Shown piece by piece: positions 53,687 to 62,479 of a stretch of DNA of 64,000 bases. The stretch spans positions 1,369,501-1,433,500 of the forward strand of contig NZ_CP118108.1 of the NCBI RefSeq assembly GCF_028747985.1. Reading direction: 5' to 3'. The notes below the pieces were generated by a model. It worked only from the letters and a program-made list of their open reading frames with translations. It was not told where the DNA came from and made no database searches. How positions within the stretch are numbered: the first letter of the stretch is position 1; the number at the start of each line of letters is the position of its first letter. This DNA is from Paenibacillus urinalis. Its GTDB lineage: Bacteria; Bacillota; Bacilli; Paenibacillales; Paenibacillaceae. The position numbers and the translations under genes are program-made.

Positions 53687-54550
53687 CTAAACACCCGAGT
53701 AGGCGTTAAAGCCTCCATCGACCGGGATGACCGTACCTGTAACAAAGCCGGAAGCATTCTCATCAGCCAGCCACAGCAATGTCCCAAGCAGATCCTCTGG
53801 TTTGCCGAACCTGCGCATCGGTGTATGAGAAATAATCTTATTCGAGCGCTCAGTCAAGCTTCCATCTTCATTTAGCAGCAGCTTCTCATTCTGTTCCGTG
53901 AGATAGAAGCCCGGAGCAATCGCATTGACACGGATGCCTGCCTCAGCGAGGTGAACGGCCAGCCACTCCGTGAAATTGCTGATCGCCGCTTTTGCGGCAC
54001 TGTAGGCAGGAACCTTCGTCATTGGGGAGTAAGCACTCATAGATGAGATATTGATAATGGTCGTGCTTTCTCTGCCGAGCATTTGTTTGGAGAATACTTG
54101 TGTCGGAATCAGCGTGCCTACGATATTCAGATCAAAGACGCCACGAAATCCCTCGACTTTCAGATCATAGAAGGAGACGGTATCCTCTCTGGTCAGATCC
54201 TCCGTCTGAAAAATCTCATTCGTCGTTATTGCCGTAGGGCGATTCCCTCCAGCGCCATTGATCAGAATGTCACAGAGGCCAAGCTCTTGTGCGACGGTGT
54301 CTGCAGCTGTAATCACGCTCTGTTCGTCCGTTACATCGCAGGCTACCGCAATGGAGGTGCCGCCATTCTGATTAATCGTATCCGCGACTGCGGCTCCCTT
54401 CTCCACCGTTCGGTTCAAGATGGCGACTTTGGCTCCTTGTCTTGCCAGCTCTTCCGCCATCACTCGGCAGAGCACACCGGAGCCTCCCGTTATAACAGCT
54501 ACTTTTCCGGCAAGACTTGCGTGGTGTGGCTGTGATTTTAGGCTGCTCAT
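53687..54550 (-). CDS. SDR-type D-mannonate oxidoreductase (UxuB/YjmF-like)
   Basis: 287 residues. It has [27 protein letters not shown] (about 20-46), NGAGGNRP and the catalytic [16 protein letters not shown]. The insertion around [25 protein letters not shown] is typical of the SDR family next to uxuA in Bacillus, which replaces the longer MDR-type UxuB of E. coli. It interconverts D-fructuronate and D-mannonate. The start overlaps the uxuA stop (ATGA). Confidence 0.87.
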   Translation of the reverse strand: MSSLKSQPHHASLAGKVAVITGGSGVLCRVMAEELARQGAKVAILNRTVEKGAAVADTINQNGGTSIAVACDVTDEQSVITAADTVAQELGLCDILINGAGGNRPTAITTNEIFQTEDLTREDTVSFYDLKVEGFRGVFDLNIVGTLIPTQVFSKQMLGRESTTIINISSMSAYSPMTKVPAYSAAKAAISNFTEWLAVHLAEAGIRVNAIAPGFYLTEQNEKLLLNEDGSLTERSNKIISHTPMRRFGKPEDLLGTLLWLADENASGFVTGTVIPVDGGFNAYSGV

Positions 54551-55656
54551 ATGCTCTTCACCTGCTCTTCCAGCTTATTTCCTTCTTTTATTCTTGCGTA
54601 GGCGTCCCATAGTCCCCATAAATACATGATTCCGAGTGCACGATCATACAGTCCGTAGCCAGGTCTGCATTTCTCATCCCATATGTGCCGACCATGATCT
54701 GGACGGGCATATCCGGTAAATCCGGTGTCGTGGTATGCCTGAACGATTCCCGTAATGTCAACCGTTCCATCTTGAGTACGGTGGGAGGTCTCCATAAAGT
54801 CACCGTTATCAAATACTTTGACGTTGCGGATATGGGCAAATGGAATTCGGTCCTTGAATTCGTGAATCATGGAGACGATATCATTCCCTGGATTTGCGCC
54901 GAGTGAGCCGCTGCAGAGAGTAATGCTGTTGTTCGGACTGTTATATATAGAGAGGAAACGACGGACATTGTCCTGACTTGTAATAATCCGCGGCAGACCG
55001 AAGATGGACCATGGCGGATCGTCCGGGTGAATGGCCATTCTTATGTCATGGGCCTCTGCAACGGGAATGATCTCATTAAGGAAATATTCCAGATTAGCCC
55101 ATAGGTCTTCCTCTGTAACATTCTTGTAGGCCTCAAATAACGCGGTCAAATGCTTCAGCCGCTCAGGCTCCCATCCGGGCATTGTGAGCTGTGAATCCTG
55201 ATTGATCTGATGAACCAGATCAAAGGGATCCATGTTATGAATTCGGGCTTTCTCATAGAAGAGAGCAGTGGACCCGTCAGGTCCTTCCTTGTATAAGTCT
55301 GTCCGCAGCCAGTCGAAGATGGGCATGAAATTGTAGCAAATGACTTTGACGCCAACCTGTGCAAGCTTCTCAATCGTTCTTTTATAATTCGCAATGTACA
55401 GATCTCTGGAGGGAAGACCAAGCTTGATATCTTCATGAATGTTCACGCTTTCAACAACATCGAGATGAAGCCCGGCCTGTTCAGCCTGAGACTTGATCTC
55501 GAGAATTTTGTCCATCGGCCATTCTTCACCCGCAGGAACATCATGCAGCGCCCATACGATGCCTTCGACACCTGGGATTTGCCTGATTTGATTCAGAGTG
55601 ACCGTATCGTTGCCTTCGCCAAACCAGCGGAATACCATTTTCATGTTAGCAGCCAC
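54547..55656 (-). CDS. uxuA: Mannonate dehydratase
   Basis: 369 residues, normal length. It dehydrates D-mannonate to 2-keto-3-deoxygluconate in glucuronate breakdown. Landmarks are [41 protein letters not shown], the metal-binding [10 protein letters not shown] and [10 protein letters not shown], and [35 protein letters not shown] 55656 follows AAAGGTGG, ten bases after the GntR gene stop. Middle gene of a regulator-dehydratase-oxidoreductase operon. Confidence 0.95.
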   Translation of the reverse strand: MAANMKMVFRWFGEGNDTVTLNQIRQIPGVEGIVWALHDVPAGEEWPMDKILEIKSQAEQAGLHLDVVESVNIHEDIKLGLPSRDLYIANYKRTIEKLAQVGVKVICYNFMPIFDWLRTDLYKEGPDGSTALFYEKARIHNMDPFDLVHQINQDSQLTMPGWEPERLKHLTALFEAYKNVTEEDLWANLEYFLNEIIPVAEAHDIRMAIHPDDPPWSIFGLPRIITSQDNVRRFLSIYNSPNNSITLCSGSLGANPGNDIVSMIHEFKDRIPFAHIRNVKVFDNGDFMETSHRTQDGTVDITGIVQAYHDTGFTGYARPDHGRHIWDEKCRPGYGLYDRALGIMYLWGLWDAYARIKEGNKLEEQVKSI

Positions 55657-55666
55657 CTTTCATTGG

Positions 55667-56347
55667 TCAAGGTTTAAAATAAGTTGGAAATTTCTCTCTT
55701 AAGAAACGTTCATCATGAATCGCCAGGTTCATATGGTCCTTCATGAGATTTACCGCACGCTCCTCATCCTGTCTGGAAATGGAATCGACCATCTGCTGAT
55801 GCTGATCATAAATATGCTGCCAGTCATGATCTGCTGCAAGACGCAGCTTGCGGATACGATTCATATGGACGTTCATTTGCTGCATTGCTGCCCAAGTATT
55901 ACTCTTGCTGCATCTTGTAAATAAGGTGCGATGAAAGGCTTCATCAAGCTCAAACATGGATTTGTTATCCTGTGCTTCCATGGAAGCACGCTGTCTAACA
56001 AGCAGCAGCTCAAGCTCAGCAATGTCCACTTTCGAGAATTGATGACACGCAAGGCTTATGACAGCGCATTCCAGCTGCTCTCTCATGAAGCGGGCCTCCT
56101 CAACGAGAGATAGGTCGATAAGAGATACCATCGTACCGCGCTGGGGATACACATCAAGCAGTCCTTCTCCAGCCAGTCTGAGAAAGCTCTCTCGTACAGG
56201 TGTACGACTGACATTAAAAGCTAATGCAATTTCTTTCTCGGATATGCTTGTTCCCGGAATGAGGTCAAAATTCAAGATTTGGTCCTTCAAAGCGTCGTAT
56301 ACGGCTTCTCTTGTCGAAGTCGGTTGAGGACGAATATGTAAATCCAT
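55667..56347 (-). CDS. GntR/FCD-family regulator of the mannonate operon
   Basis: 226 residues. N-terminal winged helix (about 12-75, EAVYDALKDQILNFDLIPGTSISEKEIALAFNVSRTPVRESFLRLAGEGLL) and a C-terminal all-helical FCD domain (about 85-215), whose metal/ligand histidines and aspartate are suggested by DEAFHRTLF and DQHQQMVDSI. Such UxuR/ExuR-like proteins usually repress hexuronate genes and respond to the pathway intermediate. It is the promoter-proximal gene, with a 28-bp palindrome just upstream. Confidence 0.9.
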   Translation of the reverse strand: MDLHIRPQPTSTREAVYDALKDQILNFDLIPGTSISEKEIALAFNVSRTPVRESFLRLAGEGLLDVYPQRGTMVSLIDLSLVEEARFMREQLECAVISLACHQFSKVDIAELELLLVRQRASMEAQDNKSMFELDEAFHRTLFTRCSKSNTWAAMQQMNVHMNRIRKLRLAADHDWQHIYDQHQQMVDSISRQDEERAVNLMKDHMNLAIHDERFLREKFPTYFKP

Positions 56348-56372
56348 TTAAAATTTCACCTCATTTCTTCAC

Positions 56373-56400
56373 CATACTACCATACAAGTATGGTAGTATG
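56373..56400. promoter_or_regulatory. 28-bp palindromic operator between GntR and dehydrogenase genes
   Basis: CATACTACCATAC and its exact complement GTATGGTAGTATG flank a two-base centre (AA). It lies 25 bases before the GntR start and about 175 bases before the divergent dehydrogenase. It contains the GGTnnnACC-like spacing common to FCD regulators. It is followed by a small AAAGAG/CTCTTT hairpin. Confidence 0.8.
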
Positions 56401-56575
56401 AAAGAGGAAGATCTCTTTTTTGCCACTGAAAATTTGGAAATAAGTAGTGGGTCAGGTTAGATGAGCTGTGATATTTAGCTGTACTACCTGATTATTGGGA
56501 GTAACGAGCCGTAATTTATGTAACCGCGTTCATTTTATTTCCTTTCAATTCAAATGACCAAGGAGAGTGCCTAAT

Positions 56576-57640
56576 ATGGAGAACGTAAAGTTAATGAAAG
56601 CAGCAATTATGGAGAAGCCAGGTCACATTGAGCTCAAGGAGCTGCCTATACCAGAGGTGAAGCCCAACGAGGTGCTTGTCAAGATTATGGCGGTTGGGGT
56701 GTGCGGTTCAGATGTGCATTATTATGAGCATGGCAGAATTGGGCGATTCGTTGTAGAGAAGCCGATTATACTGGGACACGAATGTGCAGGAATTATTGTA
56801 GAGACCGGGGATCTTGTGAAGCGTGTGAAGACAGGAGACCGCGTAGCTATTGAGCCTGGAGTAACCTGCGGCAGATGCCGTTATTGTAAAGAGGGCAGAT
56901 ATAATCTCTGTCCTGATGTTGAATTTCTAGCGACTCCTCCTATAGACGGTGCGTTCGTTCAGTACTTAGCGATTCGGGAGGATTTCGTATTTCCCATTCC
57001 GGATAAGCTATCTTATGAAGCAGCGGCACTTGTGGAGCCGTTCTCAGTAGGAATTCATGCTGCGAATCGCTGTCAGCTTAAGCCTGGCGGGACGGTTGCC
57101 ATTATGGGGATGGGGCCCGTCGGCCTGATGGCGGTAGCTGCAGCCAAATCCTTCGGTGCGAGCCAGATTATCGTTACCGATCTAGAGGATATTCGGCTTC
57201 AGGCAGCGCTTGAGCTGGGAGCTACACATGCCATTAACGTAACGCAAGTGGATGCCAATGCCAAGATCAAAGAGCTTACCGGTGGAATCGGTGTAGATAC
57301 AGCTTGGGAGACCGCAGGGAGTCCAAGGGCACTGAGTTCAGCGCTGTCTTCACTGCGCCGCGGGGGCAGGCTCGTCATTGTCGGCCTTCCAGCTCAGGAT
57401 GAAATTCCGCTGAACGTTCCATTCATCGCAGATAATGAGATCGACATCTACGGTGTATTCCGTTATGCGAACACTTATCCGGATGGGATCAAGTTCCTTG
57501 CTTCAGGTGATATTCCAGTAGACACACTCATTACCGACCGCTATGCCTTGGAAGAGACTCAGGAGGCAATGGAGCGGGCTATTCATAATAAGAGTGGGAG
57601 TCTTAAGATCATGGTTTACCCGAATGGGATGGACAATTAA
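56576..57640 (+). CDS. Zinc-dependent MDR alcohol dehydrogenase (sorbitol/xylitol dehydrogenase-like)
   Basis: 354 residues from ATG 56576, nine bases after AAGGAGA; GTG 56567 is in frame but too close. Catalytic zinc ligands are in VGVCGSDVHYYEHG and GHECAG. The structural zinc cluster is CGRCRYCKEGRYNLC (about 98-112), and the Rossmann motif GMGPVGLMAVAAAKSFGA follows near 178. The pattern is that of polyol dehydrogenases (GutB-like), which oxidise sorbitol, xylitol or related sugar acids. Its position facing the mannonate operon across the GntR palindrome suggests a role in the same sugar-acid metabolism. Confidence 0.9.
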   Translation: MENVKLMKAAIMEKPGHIELKELPIPEVKPNEVLVKIMAVGVCGSDVHYYEHGRIGRFVVEKPIILGHECAGIIVETGDLVKRVKTGDRVAIEPGVTCGRCRYCKEGRYNLCPDVEFLATPPIDGAFVQYLAIREDFVFPIPDKLSYEAAALVEPFSVGIHAANRCQLKPGGTVAIMGMGPVGLMAVAAAKSFGASQIIVTDLEDIRLQAALELGATHAINVTQVDANAKIKELTGGIGVDTAWETAGSPRALSSALSSLRRGGRLVIVGLPAQDEIPLNVPFIADNEIDIYGVFRYANTYPDGIKFLASGDIPVDTLITDRYALEETQEAMERAIHNKSGSLKIMVYPNGMDN

Positions 57641-57837
57641 CCGGCTATATCGCAGAAAAATGGCGGATAGGCGGATTTTGAATCAAAACAATTTCATTAT
57701 AAATTTCATAGAATCTTGGCAAGCTATGTAAATCATTAGATCGTGCGTCATTTTTAGATGAAGCAGTGTAAGAAGTATGTAGGAATGTTTAAATGCACGA
57801 TCGTCTGAGAGACGCACATAGAGAGGAGATGCATATC

Positions 57838-58125
57838 ATGAGCGAAATATTGCAGGGAGCCAATGAATTCTACGTAGAGCAGAATGGCGAGAAGGCGGCG
57901 ACGATCGGATTTGAGCCAGGAAGTGAAGGCGGGGAGGGACCGGGCGTCATCATGATTACCCATACCTTCGTGTCAGAAGAGCTTCGGGGTGAAGGCGTGG
58001 GAGTTGACCTGGTGAAGCAAGTCGTCCAATATGCACGAGACAATGAGTTAAAGGTTGTCCCGATGTGTTCTTTTGCCAGCAGTGTGATGGATAAGCATAC
58101 AGAGTTGCAGGATGTGCTGGTTTAA
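57838..58125 (+). CDS. Small GNAT-like (YjdJ-type) N-acetyltransferase
   Basis: 95 residues from ATG 57838, with AGAGGAG upstream; the frame is open from 57793 through an inverted repeat. It matches the minimal GNAT_2/YjdJ type: NEFYVEQNGEKAATIGF, then VIMITHTFVSEELRGEGVGVDLVKQVVQYARDNELKVVPMCSFASSVM. The acetyl-CoA loop RGEGVG is intact. Function of this family is largely unknown. Monocistronic, with a terminator behind. Confidence 0.85.
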   Translation: MSEILQGANEFYVEQNGEKAATIGFEPGSEGGEGPGVIMITHTFVSEELRGEGVGVDLVKQVVQYARDNELKVVPMCSFASSVMDKHTELQDVLV

Positions 58126-58148
58126 TTAACGGGTAGAAGCAAACCAAA

Positions 58149-58196
58149 AAAAAGATAGATATGGCATATAACCGAATATGCTGTATCTATCTTTTT
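58149..58196. terminator. Bidirectional terminator between acetyltransferase genes
   Basis: AAAAAGATAGATA pairs with TATCTATCTTTTT, with an inner GCATAT/ATATGC part. Confidence 0.88.
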
Positions 58197-58231
58197 CTAA
58201 TATCGCATAATGGCTGGAGTCTCATGGGGGA

Positions 58232-58792
58232 TCAGGATGGCTGGCGAGCTACCCATTCTTCTCTCAGCAGGCCCATCATGATTCGATCGTACTTCTGACC
58301 TCCGCGCAGAACGGCTTGGCGCATGCGCCCCTCTTCCACGAAACCGGCCTTCTTATAGGCATGATAGGCAATCTCGTTATACGAAATGACATCCAGACTG
58401 ACCCGGCTCAGATTCAGTTCGTAAAAAGCATAGCGCAATATGAGCTGAAGTGCATCGCTGCCGTATCCTTTGTTGCGGTCCTTTGCCTTGCCAATACCGA
58501 TGGCAAGTCTCGCCGACTGATTGTTCCACTCGATGCTGTGCAGGGCGACAAAGCCGATAAGGCGGTCTTCATCAATCGTACGCAGCATAAATTCAACACC
58601 GTGATCCATCCGTGCACTCTTAGGTTCATTCTCCTGAACCGTTTGTGGAACCGCATAATCCGTGTCCAAATTCCTCAAATATTCATAGTCTTCTGTATAA
58701 CCTGCAAGTGTTTGCGCATCCTGCTGAATCGCTGCGGCAAGCCGAACCTTATTTCCATGGAACCAGTTGTTCGGGTTCGAAGTATAATCCAT
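58232..58792 (-). CDS. GNAT acetyltransferase, RimJ/RimL-like
   Basis: 186 residues. Segments follow GNAT_3: LIGFVALHSIEWNNQSARLAIGIGKAKDRNKGYGSDALQLILRYAF and SYNEIAYHAYKKAGFVEEGRMRQAVLRGGQKYDRIMMGLL. The acetyl-CoA loop is NKGYGS. Targets could be ribosomal proteins, polyamines or small molecules. ATG 58792 follows GAGAGGAG. Stands alone, 140 bases from the SDR gene end on the same strand. Confidence 0.9.
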   Translation of the reverse strand: MDYTSNPNNWFHGNKVRLAAAIQQDAQTLAGYTEDYEYLRNLDTDYAVPQTVQENEPKSARMDHGVEFMLRTIDEDRLIGFVALHSIEWNNQSARLAIGIGKAKDRNKGYGSDALQLILRYAFYELNLSRVSLDVISYNEIAYHAYKKAGFVEEGRMRQAVLRGGQKYDRIMMGLLREEWVARQPS

Positions 58793-58931
58793 GTCTACTC
58801 AGCACTCCTCTCGTAATAACAACACACATTCTATTATAGTCTATTTTAGCTGCAGAATCTCTTAGCATACACGAAGAAAGGCTGCACCTGCTTAATGCAG
58901 ATACAGCCATCTATACGAAGTATGCACAAAA

Positions 58932-59690
58932 TTAAAGAGTGAGGCCGCCATCCACCGTTACAATTGAGCCTGTCATATAACTGGAGGCAGGTGATGCCAT
59001 GAACGAGACGACACCGGAGATTTCGTTCGACTCCGCAGGGCGTCCCATTCTCATATTGGACAGCTCTTCAGGAACATACCCGCCTTGCTGGAATGATGCA
59101 GCAACACTTTGCGTCAAGGCAGTGTTTACTCCGCCTGGGCAAATAGCATTCACGCGGATTCCTTTTTTGACATATTCCATAGCGGCGGATTTGGTAAGTC
59201 CCACAACCGCGTGCTTGCTTGCAGAATAGGCAGCCGCACTATGCTCGCTGCGAATTCCAGCTGTAGAAGCGGTATTGAGAATATGTCCGCTTCCCTGATC
59301 CTTCATTACCTTCAGAACATATTTCATCCCAAGGAAGCAGCCCTTCACGTTAACCGACATGATGCGGTCGAATTCAGCTTCCTCGATATCATCAAACATG
59401 GAGAATTTCTGTACAATTCCGGCGTTATTGAAGAAGAAGTCAATTCGTCCAAAGGCTTGAACAGCTTCATTCACATAGTTCTGTACATCCTCACTCTTGG
59501 AAACATCGGCCTGAACGAAGATACCTTCGCCGCCTTGTTCCTTGATCAGACGAAGCGTCTCTTCTCCGGATTCCGTATTATAATCGACGAGTACAACGGT
59601 ATAACCGTCCTTCGCAAGCTGGACACTGCTCGCTCTGCCGATTCCGCTTCCAGCGCCTGTGATGACTGCGATTTGTTTATCATTAGACAT
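58932..59690 (-). CDS. Short-chain dehydrogenase, second gene of the MarR operon
   Basis: 252 residues. Classical SDR: TGAGSGIGRASSVQLAKDGYTVVLVDYN (about 11-38, an Asp suggests NAD preference), NNAG, catalytic Ser in LNTASTAGIR and YSASKHAVVGLTKSAAMEY, and the C-terminal SYMTGSIVTVDGGLTL. The substrate is not known. It lies 25 bases after the other SDR gene and probably derives from an ancient duplication, although the two differ clearly in sequence. Start ATG 59690 after AAAGGGAG. Confidence 0.9.
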   Translation of the reverse strand: MSNDKQIAVITGAGSGIGRASSVQLAKDGYTVVLVDYNTESGEETLRLIKEQGGEGIFVQADVSKSEDVQNYVNEAVQAFGRIDFFFNNAGIVQKFSMFDDIEEAEFDRIMSVNVKGCFLGMKYVLKVMKDQGSGHILNTASTAGIRSEHSAAAYSASKHAVVGLTKSAAMEYVKKGIRVNAICPGGVNTALTQSVAASFQQGGYVPEELSNMRMGRPAESNEISGVVSFMASPASSYMTGSIVTVDGGLTL

Positions 59691-59715
59691 TATTGAACAC
59701 TCCCTTTACGTAGAA

Positions 59716-60468
59716 TTATTTTGCGAAATAGCCTCCGTCGATGGGCAGCTCCACTCCAGTAATATAGGAGGATTCATCCGATGCCAGGAACAATACGCCG
59801 TTAGCGATATCCTCTGCTTTACCAAGACGAGGGAGCGGAGTTTGAGACTGGAACCATTGTGTCATGCGCTCGTCCTTGAACATATCGACAGTCATCGGTG
59901 TTTCGATATAACCCGGGTGAACGGAGTTGGCACGGATATTGTGCTTCGCATAATCCACTGCCGTCGCCTTGGTCAGCATCCGCACAGCGCCTTTACTTGC
60001 AGTATATGGACCTGCGCCGCTGCCGCCTGTCAGACCAGCGATCGAAGAGATGTTCACGATGGAGCCGCCCCCAGCTTCGATCATATGTGGAATGACATAC
60101 TTCTGACCTAGGAAAATGCTGGTCACATTGATGGACATGGTTTTTTCGAATCCTTCAACCGTAAGATCCAAAAAAGGAGTCGCGTTGGACACACCAGCGT
60201 TATTGACAAGAATATCGATCTTCCCAAACTTGGTAACGGTTTCATTCACAATGTTGATCCAGCCTTCTTCGGACGTAACATCATGCTTGAATCCAATCGC
60301 TTCTCCGCCAGCTGCTGTAATTTCGGCTACAACTTCCTGGATTTTGTCTTCCTGAAGGTCTGTAATGGCTACTTTAGCCCCTTCCTTAGCAAAAAGAAGC
60401 GCGTCTGCCTTACCCATACCGCCGGCTGCACCTGTAATAATGGCTACTTTATTATCTAATCTTCCCAT
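59716..60468 (-). CDS. Short-chain dehydrogenase, first gene of the MarR operon
   Basis: 250 residues. Classical SDR: TGAAGGMGKADALLFAKEGAKVAITDLQ (about 12-39, again an Asp at the end of the second strand), NNAGVSN, the serine in NISSIAGLTG and YTASKGAVRMLTKATAVDYA, and SSYITGVELPIDGGYFAK at the end. It resembles hydroxysteroid or cyclopentanol dehydrogenase-like proteins by pattern only. ATG 60468 follows AGGAGG. 22 bases downstream of the MarR gene. Confidence 0.9.
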   Translation of the reverse strand: MGRLDNKVAIITGAAGGMGKADALLFAKEGAKVAITDLQEDKIQEVVAEITAAGGEAIGFKHDVTSEEGWINIVNETVTKFGKIDILVNNAGVSNATPFLDLTVEGFEKTMSINVTSIFLGQKYVIPHMIEAGGGSIVNISSIAGLTGGSGAGPYTASKGAVRMLTKATAVDYAKHNIRANSVHPGYIETPMTVDMFKDERMTQWFQSQTPLPRLGKAEDIANGVLFLASDESSYITGVELPIDGGYFAK

Positions 60469-60490
60469 GATATGTTCCTCCTAAATTAAT

Positions 60491-60934
60491 TTAATTGTCA
60501 GACTGAGATGGGTCCTTTGGTTGATTCAAATGCTTAAGCATCTTCTGATACGAAGCGATAAGCAGATCCATCTCTTCTTCTGAGAACTCGGACCATAATC
60601 CATCCGTAAGCTCCTTGTACTTATCCAGCATTTTCTGTTCGAAGGCCATCCCTTGATCCGTAATATGCAGTATAACCTTACGTCTGTCGGATTCAGCACT
60701 CCGCCGCTCAATATACCCTTTATTGACGAGTTTATTGGTCAGATTCGTAATTGCCGGCATGGTTACATCCAGCTGTCCTGCGAAATAGGTTGAAGTCTGA
60801 GGACCTTCCCAAGCCAAAGTTTGGAGGATGAAGTATTGCGAGGAGGTGAGATCGTTGTCCAAAATCTTGGCATATTTCACCACAAAGTTCGTCATGTAGC
60901 CGCTCATTAGTTTAGACAGTAATTCGTGTTTCAC
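60491..60934 (-). CDS. MarR-family regulator
   Basis: 147 residues from GTG 60934 after GAGGTG. The winged helix (about 30-100) is SSQYFILQTLAWEGPQTSTYFAGQLDVTMPAITNLTNKLVNKGYIERRSAESDRRKVILHITDQG, the standard MarR DNA-binding block with the DRR wing. It probably represses its own operon with the two SDR genes in response to a small molecule such as a phenolic or quinone. An inverted repeat lies about 50 bases upstream. Confidence 0.92.
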   Translation of the reverse strand: MKHELLSKLMSGYMTNFVVKYAKILDNDLTSSQYFILQTLAWEGPQTSTYFAGQLDVTMPAITNLTNKLVNKGYIERRSAESDRRKVILHITDQGMAFEQKMLDKYKELTDGLWSEFSEEEMDLLIASYQKMLKHLNQPKDPSQSDN

Positions 60935-60983
60935 GAATCAATCACCTCAAGTCCTGTTGCAAATTTGTTTAAATATATTAAAT

Positions 60984-60999
60984 GTTAATACCTCTTAAC
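60984..60999 (-). promoter_or_regulatory. Candidate MarR operator
   Basis: GTTAA-TACCTC-TTAAC is an inverted repeat in an AT-rich promoter region 50 bases before the MarR start. It is short, so chance is possible. Confidence 0.4.
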
Positions 61000-61147
61000 A
61001 ACTTTATTTTAAATAAAAAGGAGTCCTACGTCAACTTGGTTTATACTTCCACTCGGTGCGCGGATATATGCAAGAGCTGTCAAACGGAACTTGCTACTTT
61101 CATAATCAACGGTTATCGTTAGGACAAGGAAACTTTGAAGGAGAGAA

Positions 61148-61483
61148 ATGAAGAATATTATGGTACAAATGACATCTAAAAAAGCAGCCGACTTACTTGA
61201 TCAATGGATTGTATTTCTGGATATGGACAACCCGAAGGCTTGGGATCATGACGAATATCCCTACATTAAAGAGAGTCTTGGCGTCGTTCGCTCTGTAGTC
61301 AAGCTGCTTAGAGGTAAAGGCGCTGGCAAAGCCCCTGGCAAAAAAGAGCTGGCTGAGCTGTTAAACGAATTCATAGAGGAAATTGCCTTGGACGATGAGC
61401 AGGAGTGGGAGAAGGAAAACAGAGCTTTTGTGCAAGAGGTGCATGAAGCCGCCAAGTTTGCTGTGAGGTTCTTGCGTGGTTAA
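61148..61483 (+). CDS. Unrecognised small acidic protein
   Basis: 111 residues, strongly acidic and helical: KKAADLLDQWIVFLDMD, KESLGVVRSVVKLLRGKG, GKKELAELLNEFIEEIALDDEQEWEKENRAFVQEVHEAAKFAVRFLRG. It has no signal peptide or cysteine. A Gly/Ala/Lys hinge (about 55-66) separates two helical hairpins. I do not recognise the family. ATG 61148 follows AAGGAGAG, and a strong terminator follows the gene, so it is expressed as a single gene. Confidence 0.75.
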   Translation: MKNIMVQMTSKKAADLLDQWIVFLDMDNPKAWDHDEYPYIKESLGVVRSVVKLLRGKGAGKAPGKKELAELLNEFIEEIALDDEQEWEKENRAFVQEVHEAAKFAVRFLRG

Positions 61484-61488
61484 AATAT

Positions 61489-61544
61489 AAAAAGGACAGC
61501 AGGCACCGAAATTCCTAGACTTTCGGCGATGCTGTCCTTTTTTT
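61489..61544. terminator. Bidirectional terminator between the small acidic protein gene and speD
   Basis: AAAAGGACAGC and CACCGAAA pair with TTTCGGCG and GCTGTCCTTTT, flanked by A and T runs on the two sides. Confidence 0.92.
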
Positions 61545-61552
61545 GCTCAATG

Positions 61553-62425
61553 TCATGTATCCATATCGACTGCCCGTTGGTATATAAAATCCTCTTCTGC
61601 ATTCTCGTCTATGACACCGGCATCCATATTGATGCCATAATAAATTTCGTCCATCTCTGTTTTGAGCTGTTCCGTAATTTCCTGTTGTTCCTCTGCACTC
61701 AGCTTGTCCTTCGTATAACCGAACAAATAGTTGTTGAGATCAAATTCTTTCAGTTTGCATTTGGTGTGAAAAATATGGTGCTGATACACGTTGATGTCAA
61801 TCATATCAAATTGCTGCTGAATACTGGATGGAATGTAGTTCTGAATGGAGCTGATGTCATGATCAATAAACAGCTTGTTCCCATCAATATCACGGGTAAA
61901 TCCGCGTACACGGTAATCGATCGTCATGATATCCGTATCAAACGAATGAATGAGATAATTCAGCGCCTTCAGCGGTGAAATCTCTCCACAAGTGGATACG
62001 TCAATATCAGCTCGGAAGGTACTGATTCCTTCATAGGGATGGAACTCCGGGTAGGTGTGAACCGTAATATGACTCTTGTCCAAATGCATCACCACATGAT
62101 CCGGAAGCGGACCAGGTGACTCTTCGAACGATTCTTCTTCAGCATCGCCTACTGGACCTTCCGAGACGAGTAGTGTTACGCTTGCCCCTTGAGGGATGTA
62201 GTCCTGCTTCGCCACATTAAGCACGTGCGCTCCAATAATATGGGATACATTCGTCAGTATCTGTGTCAAGCGGTCTGCATTATATTGTTCATCAATATAT
62301 TCGATGTAAGCTTCGCGTTCTTCCTTGGTCTTGGTTTAGCACACATCATACATATTGAAGCTGAGGGATTTGGTCAGATTGTTGAACCCGTGCAGCTCAA
62401 TGCGCTGTTCTGGTGTAAGTGCCAT
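61553..62425 (-). pseudogene. speD: S-adenosylmethionine decarboxylase (E. coli type), with in-frame stop codon
   Basis: The full-length gene would encode 290 residues from ATG 62425, nine bases after a good AGGAGG. Codon 30 (62338-62336) is TAA, just where E. coli SpeD has tyrosine (YDICYAKTAEERD; here [17 protein letters not shown]). Both sides of the stop align with SpeD in the same frame: [14 protein letters not shown] before it, [20 protein letters not shown] after it. The autocleavage site [13 protein letters not shown] and the later core ([23 protein letters not shown]) are intact. SpeD makes decarboxylated SAM for spermidine synthesis. A single base change or sequencing error would explain it; restart at an internal TTG (62269) would lose about 52 residues. 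No speE follows. Confidence 0.88.
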
Positions 62426-62461
62426 GAATGCTTGCCTCCTGTCCCGAGTATCGCTAGTAAC

Positions 62462-62479
62462 ATGTACAGTCCTGTACAT
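62462..62479. promoter_or_regulatory. 18-bp palindrome upstream of speD
   Basis: ATGTACAG-TC-CTGTACAT, perfect eight-base arms, 37 bases before the speD start. Position suits an operator. No regulator is linked nearby. A short CCCAG/CTGGG hairpin lies beside it (about 62486-62500). Confidence 0.5.

Noticed and set aside
54083..54535. 150-codon open frame antisense to the mannonate oxidoreductase gene
   Set aside because: It lies entirely within a well-supported SDR gene and its product has no domain pattern.
57640..57837. TPP riboswitch because of a CTGAGAGAC string
   Set aside because: The second conserved TPP block is absent; the string belongs to a short hairpin.
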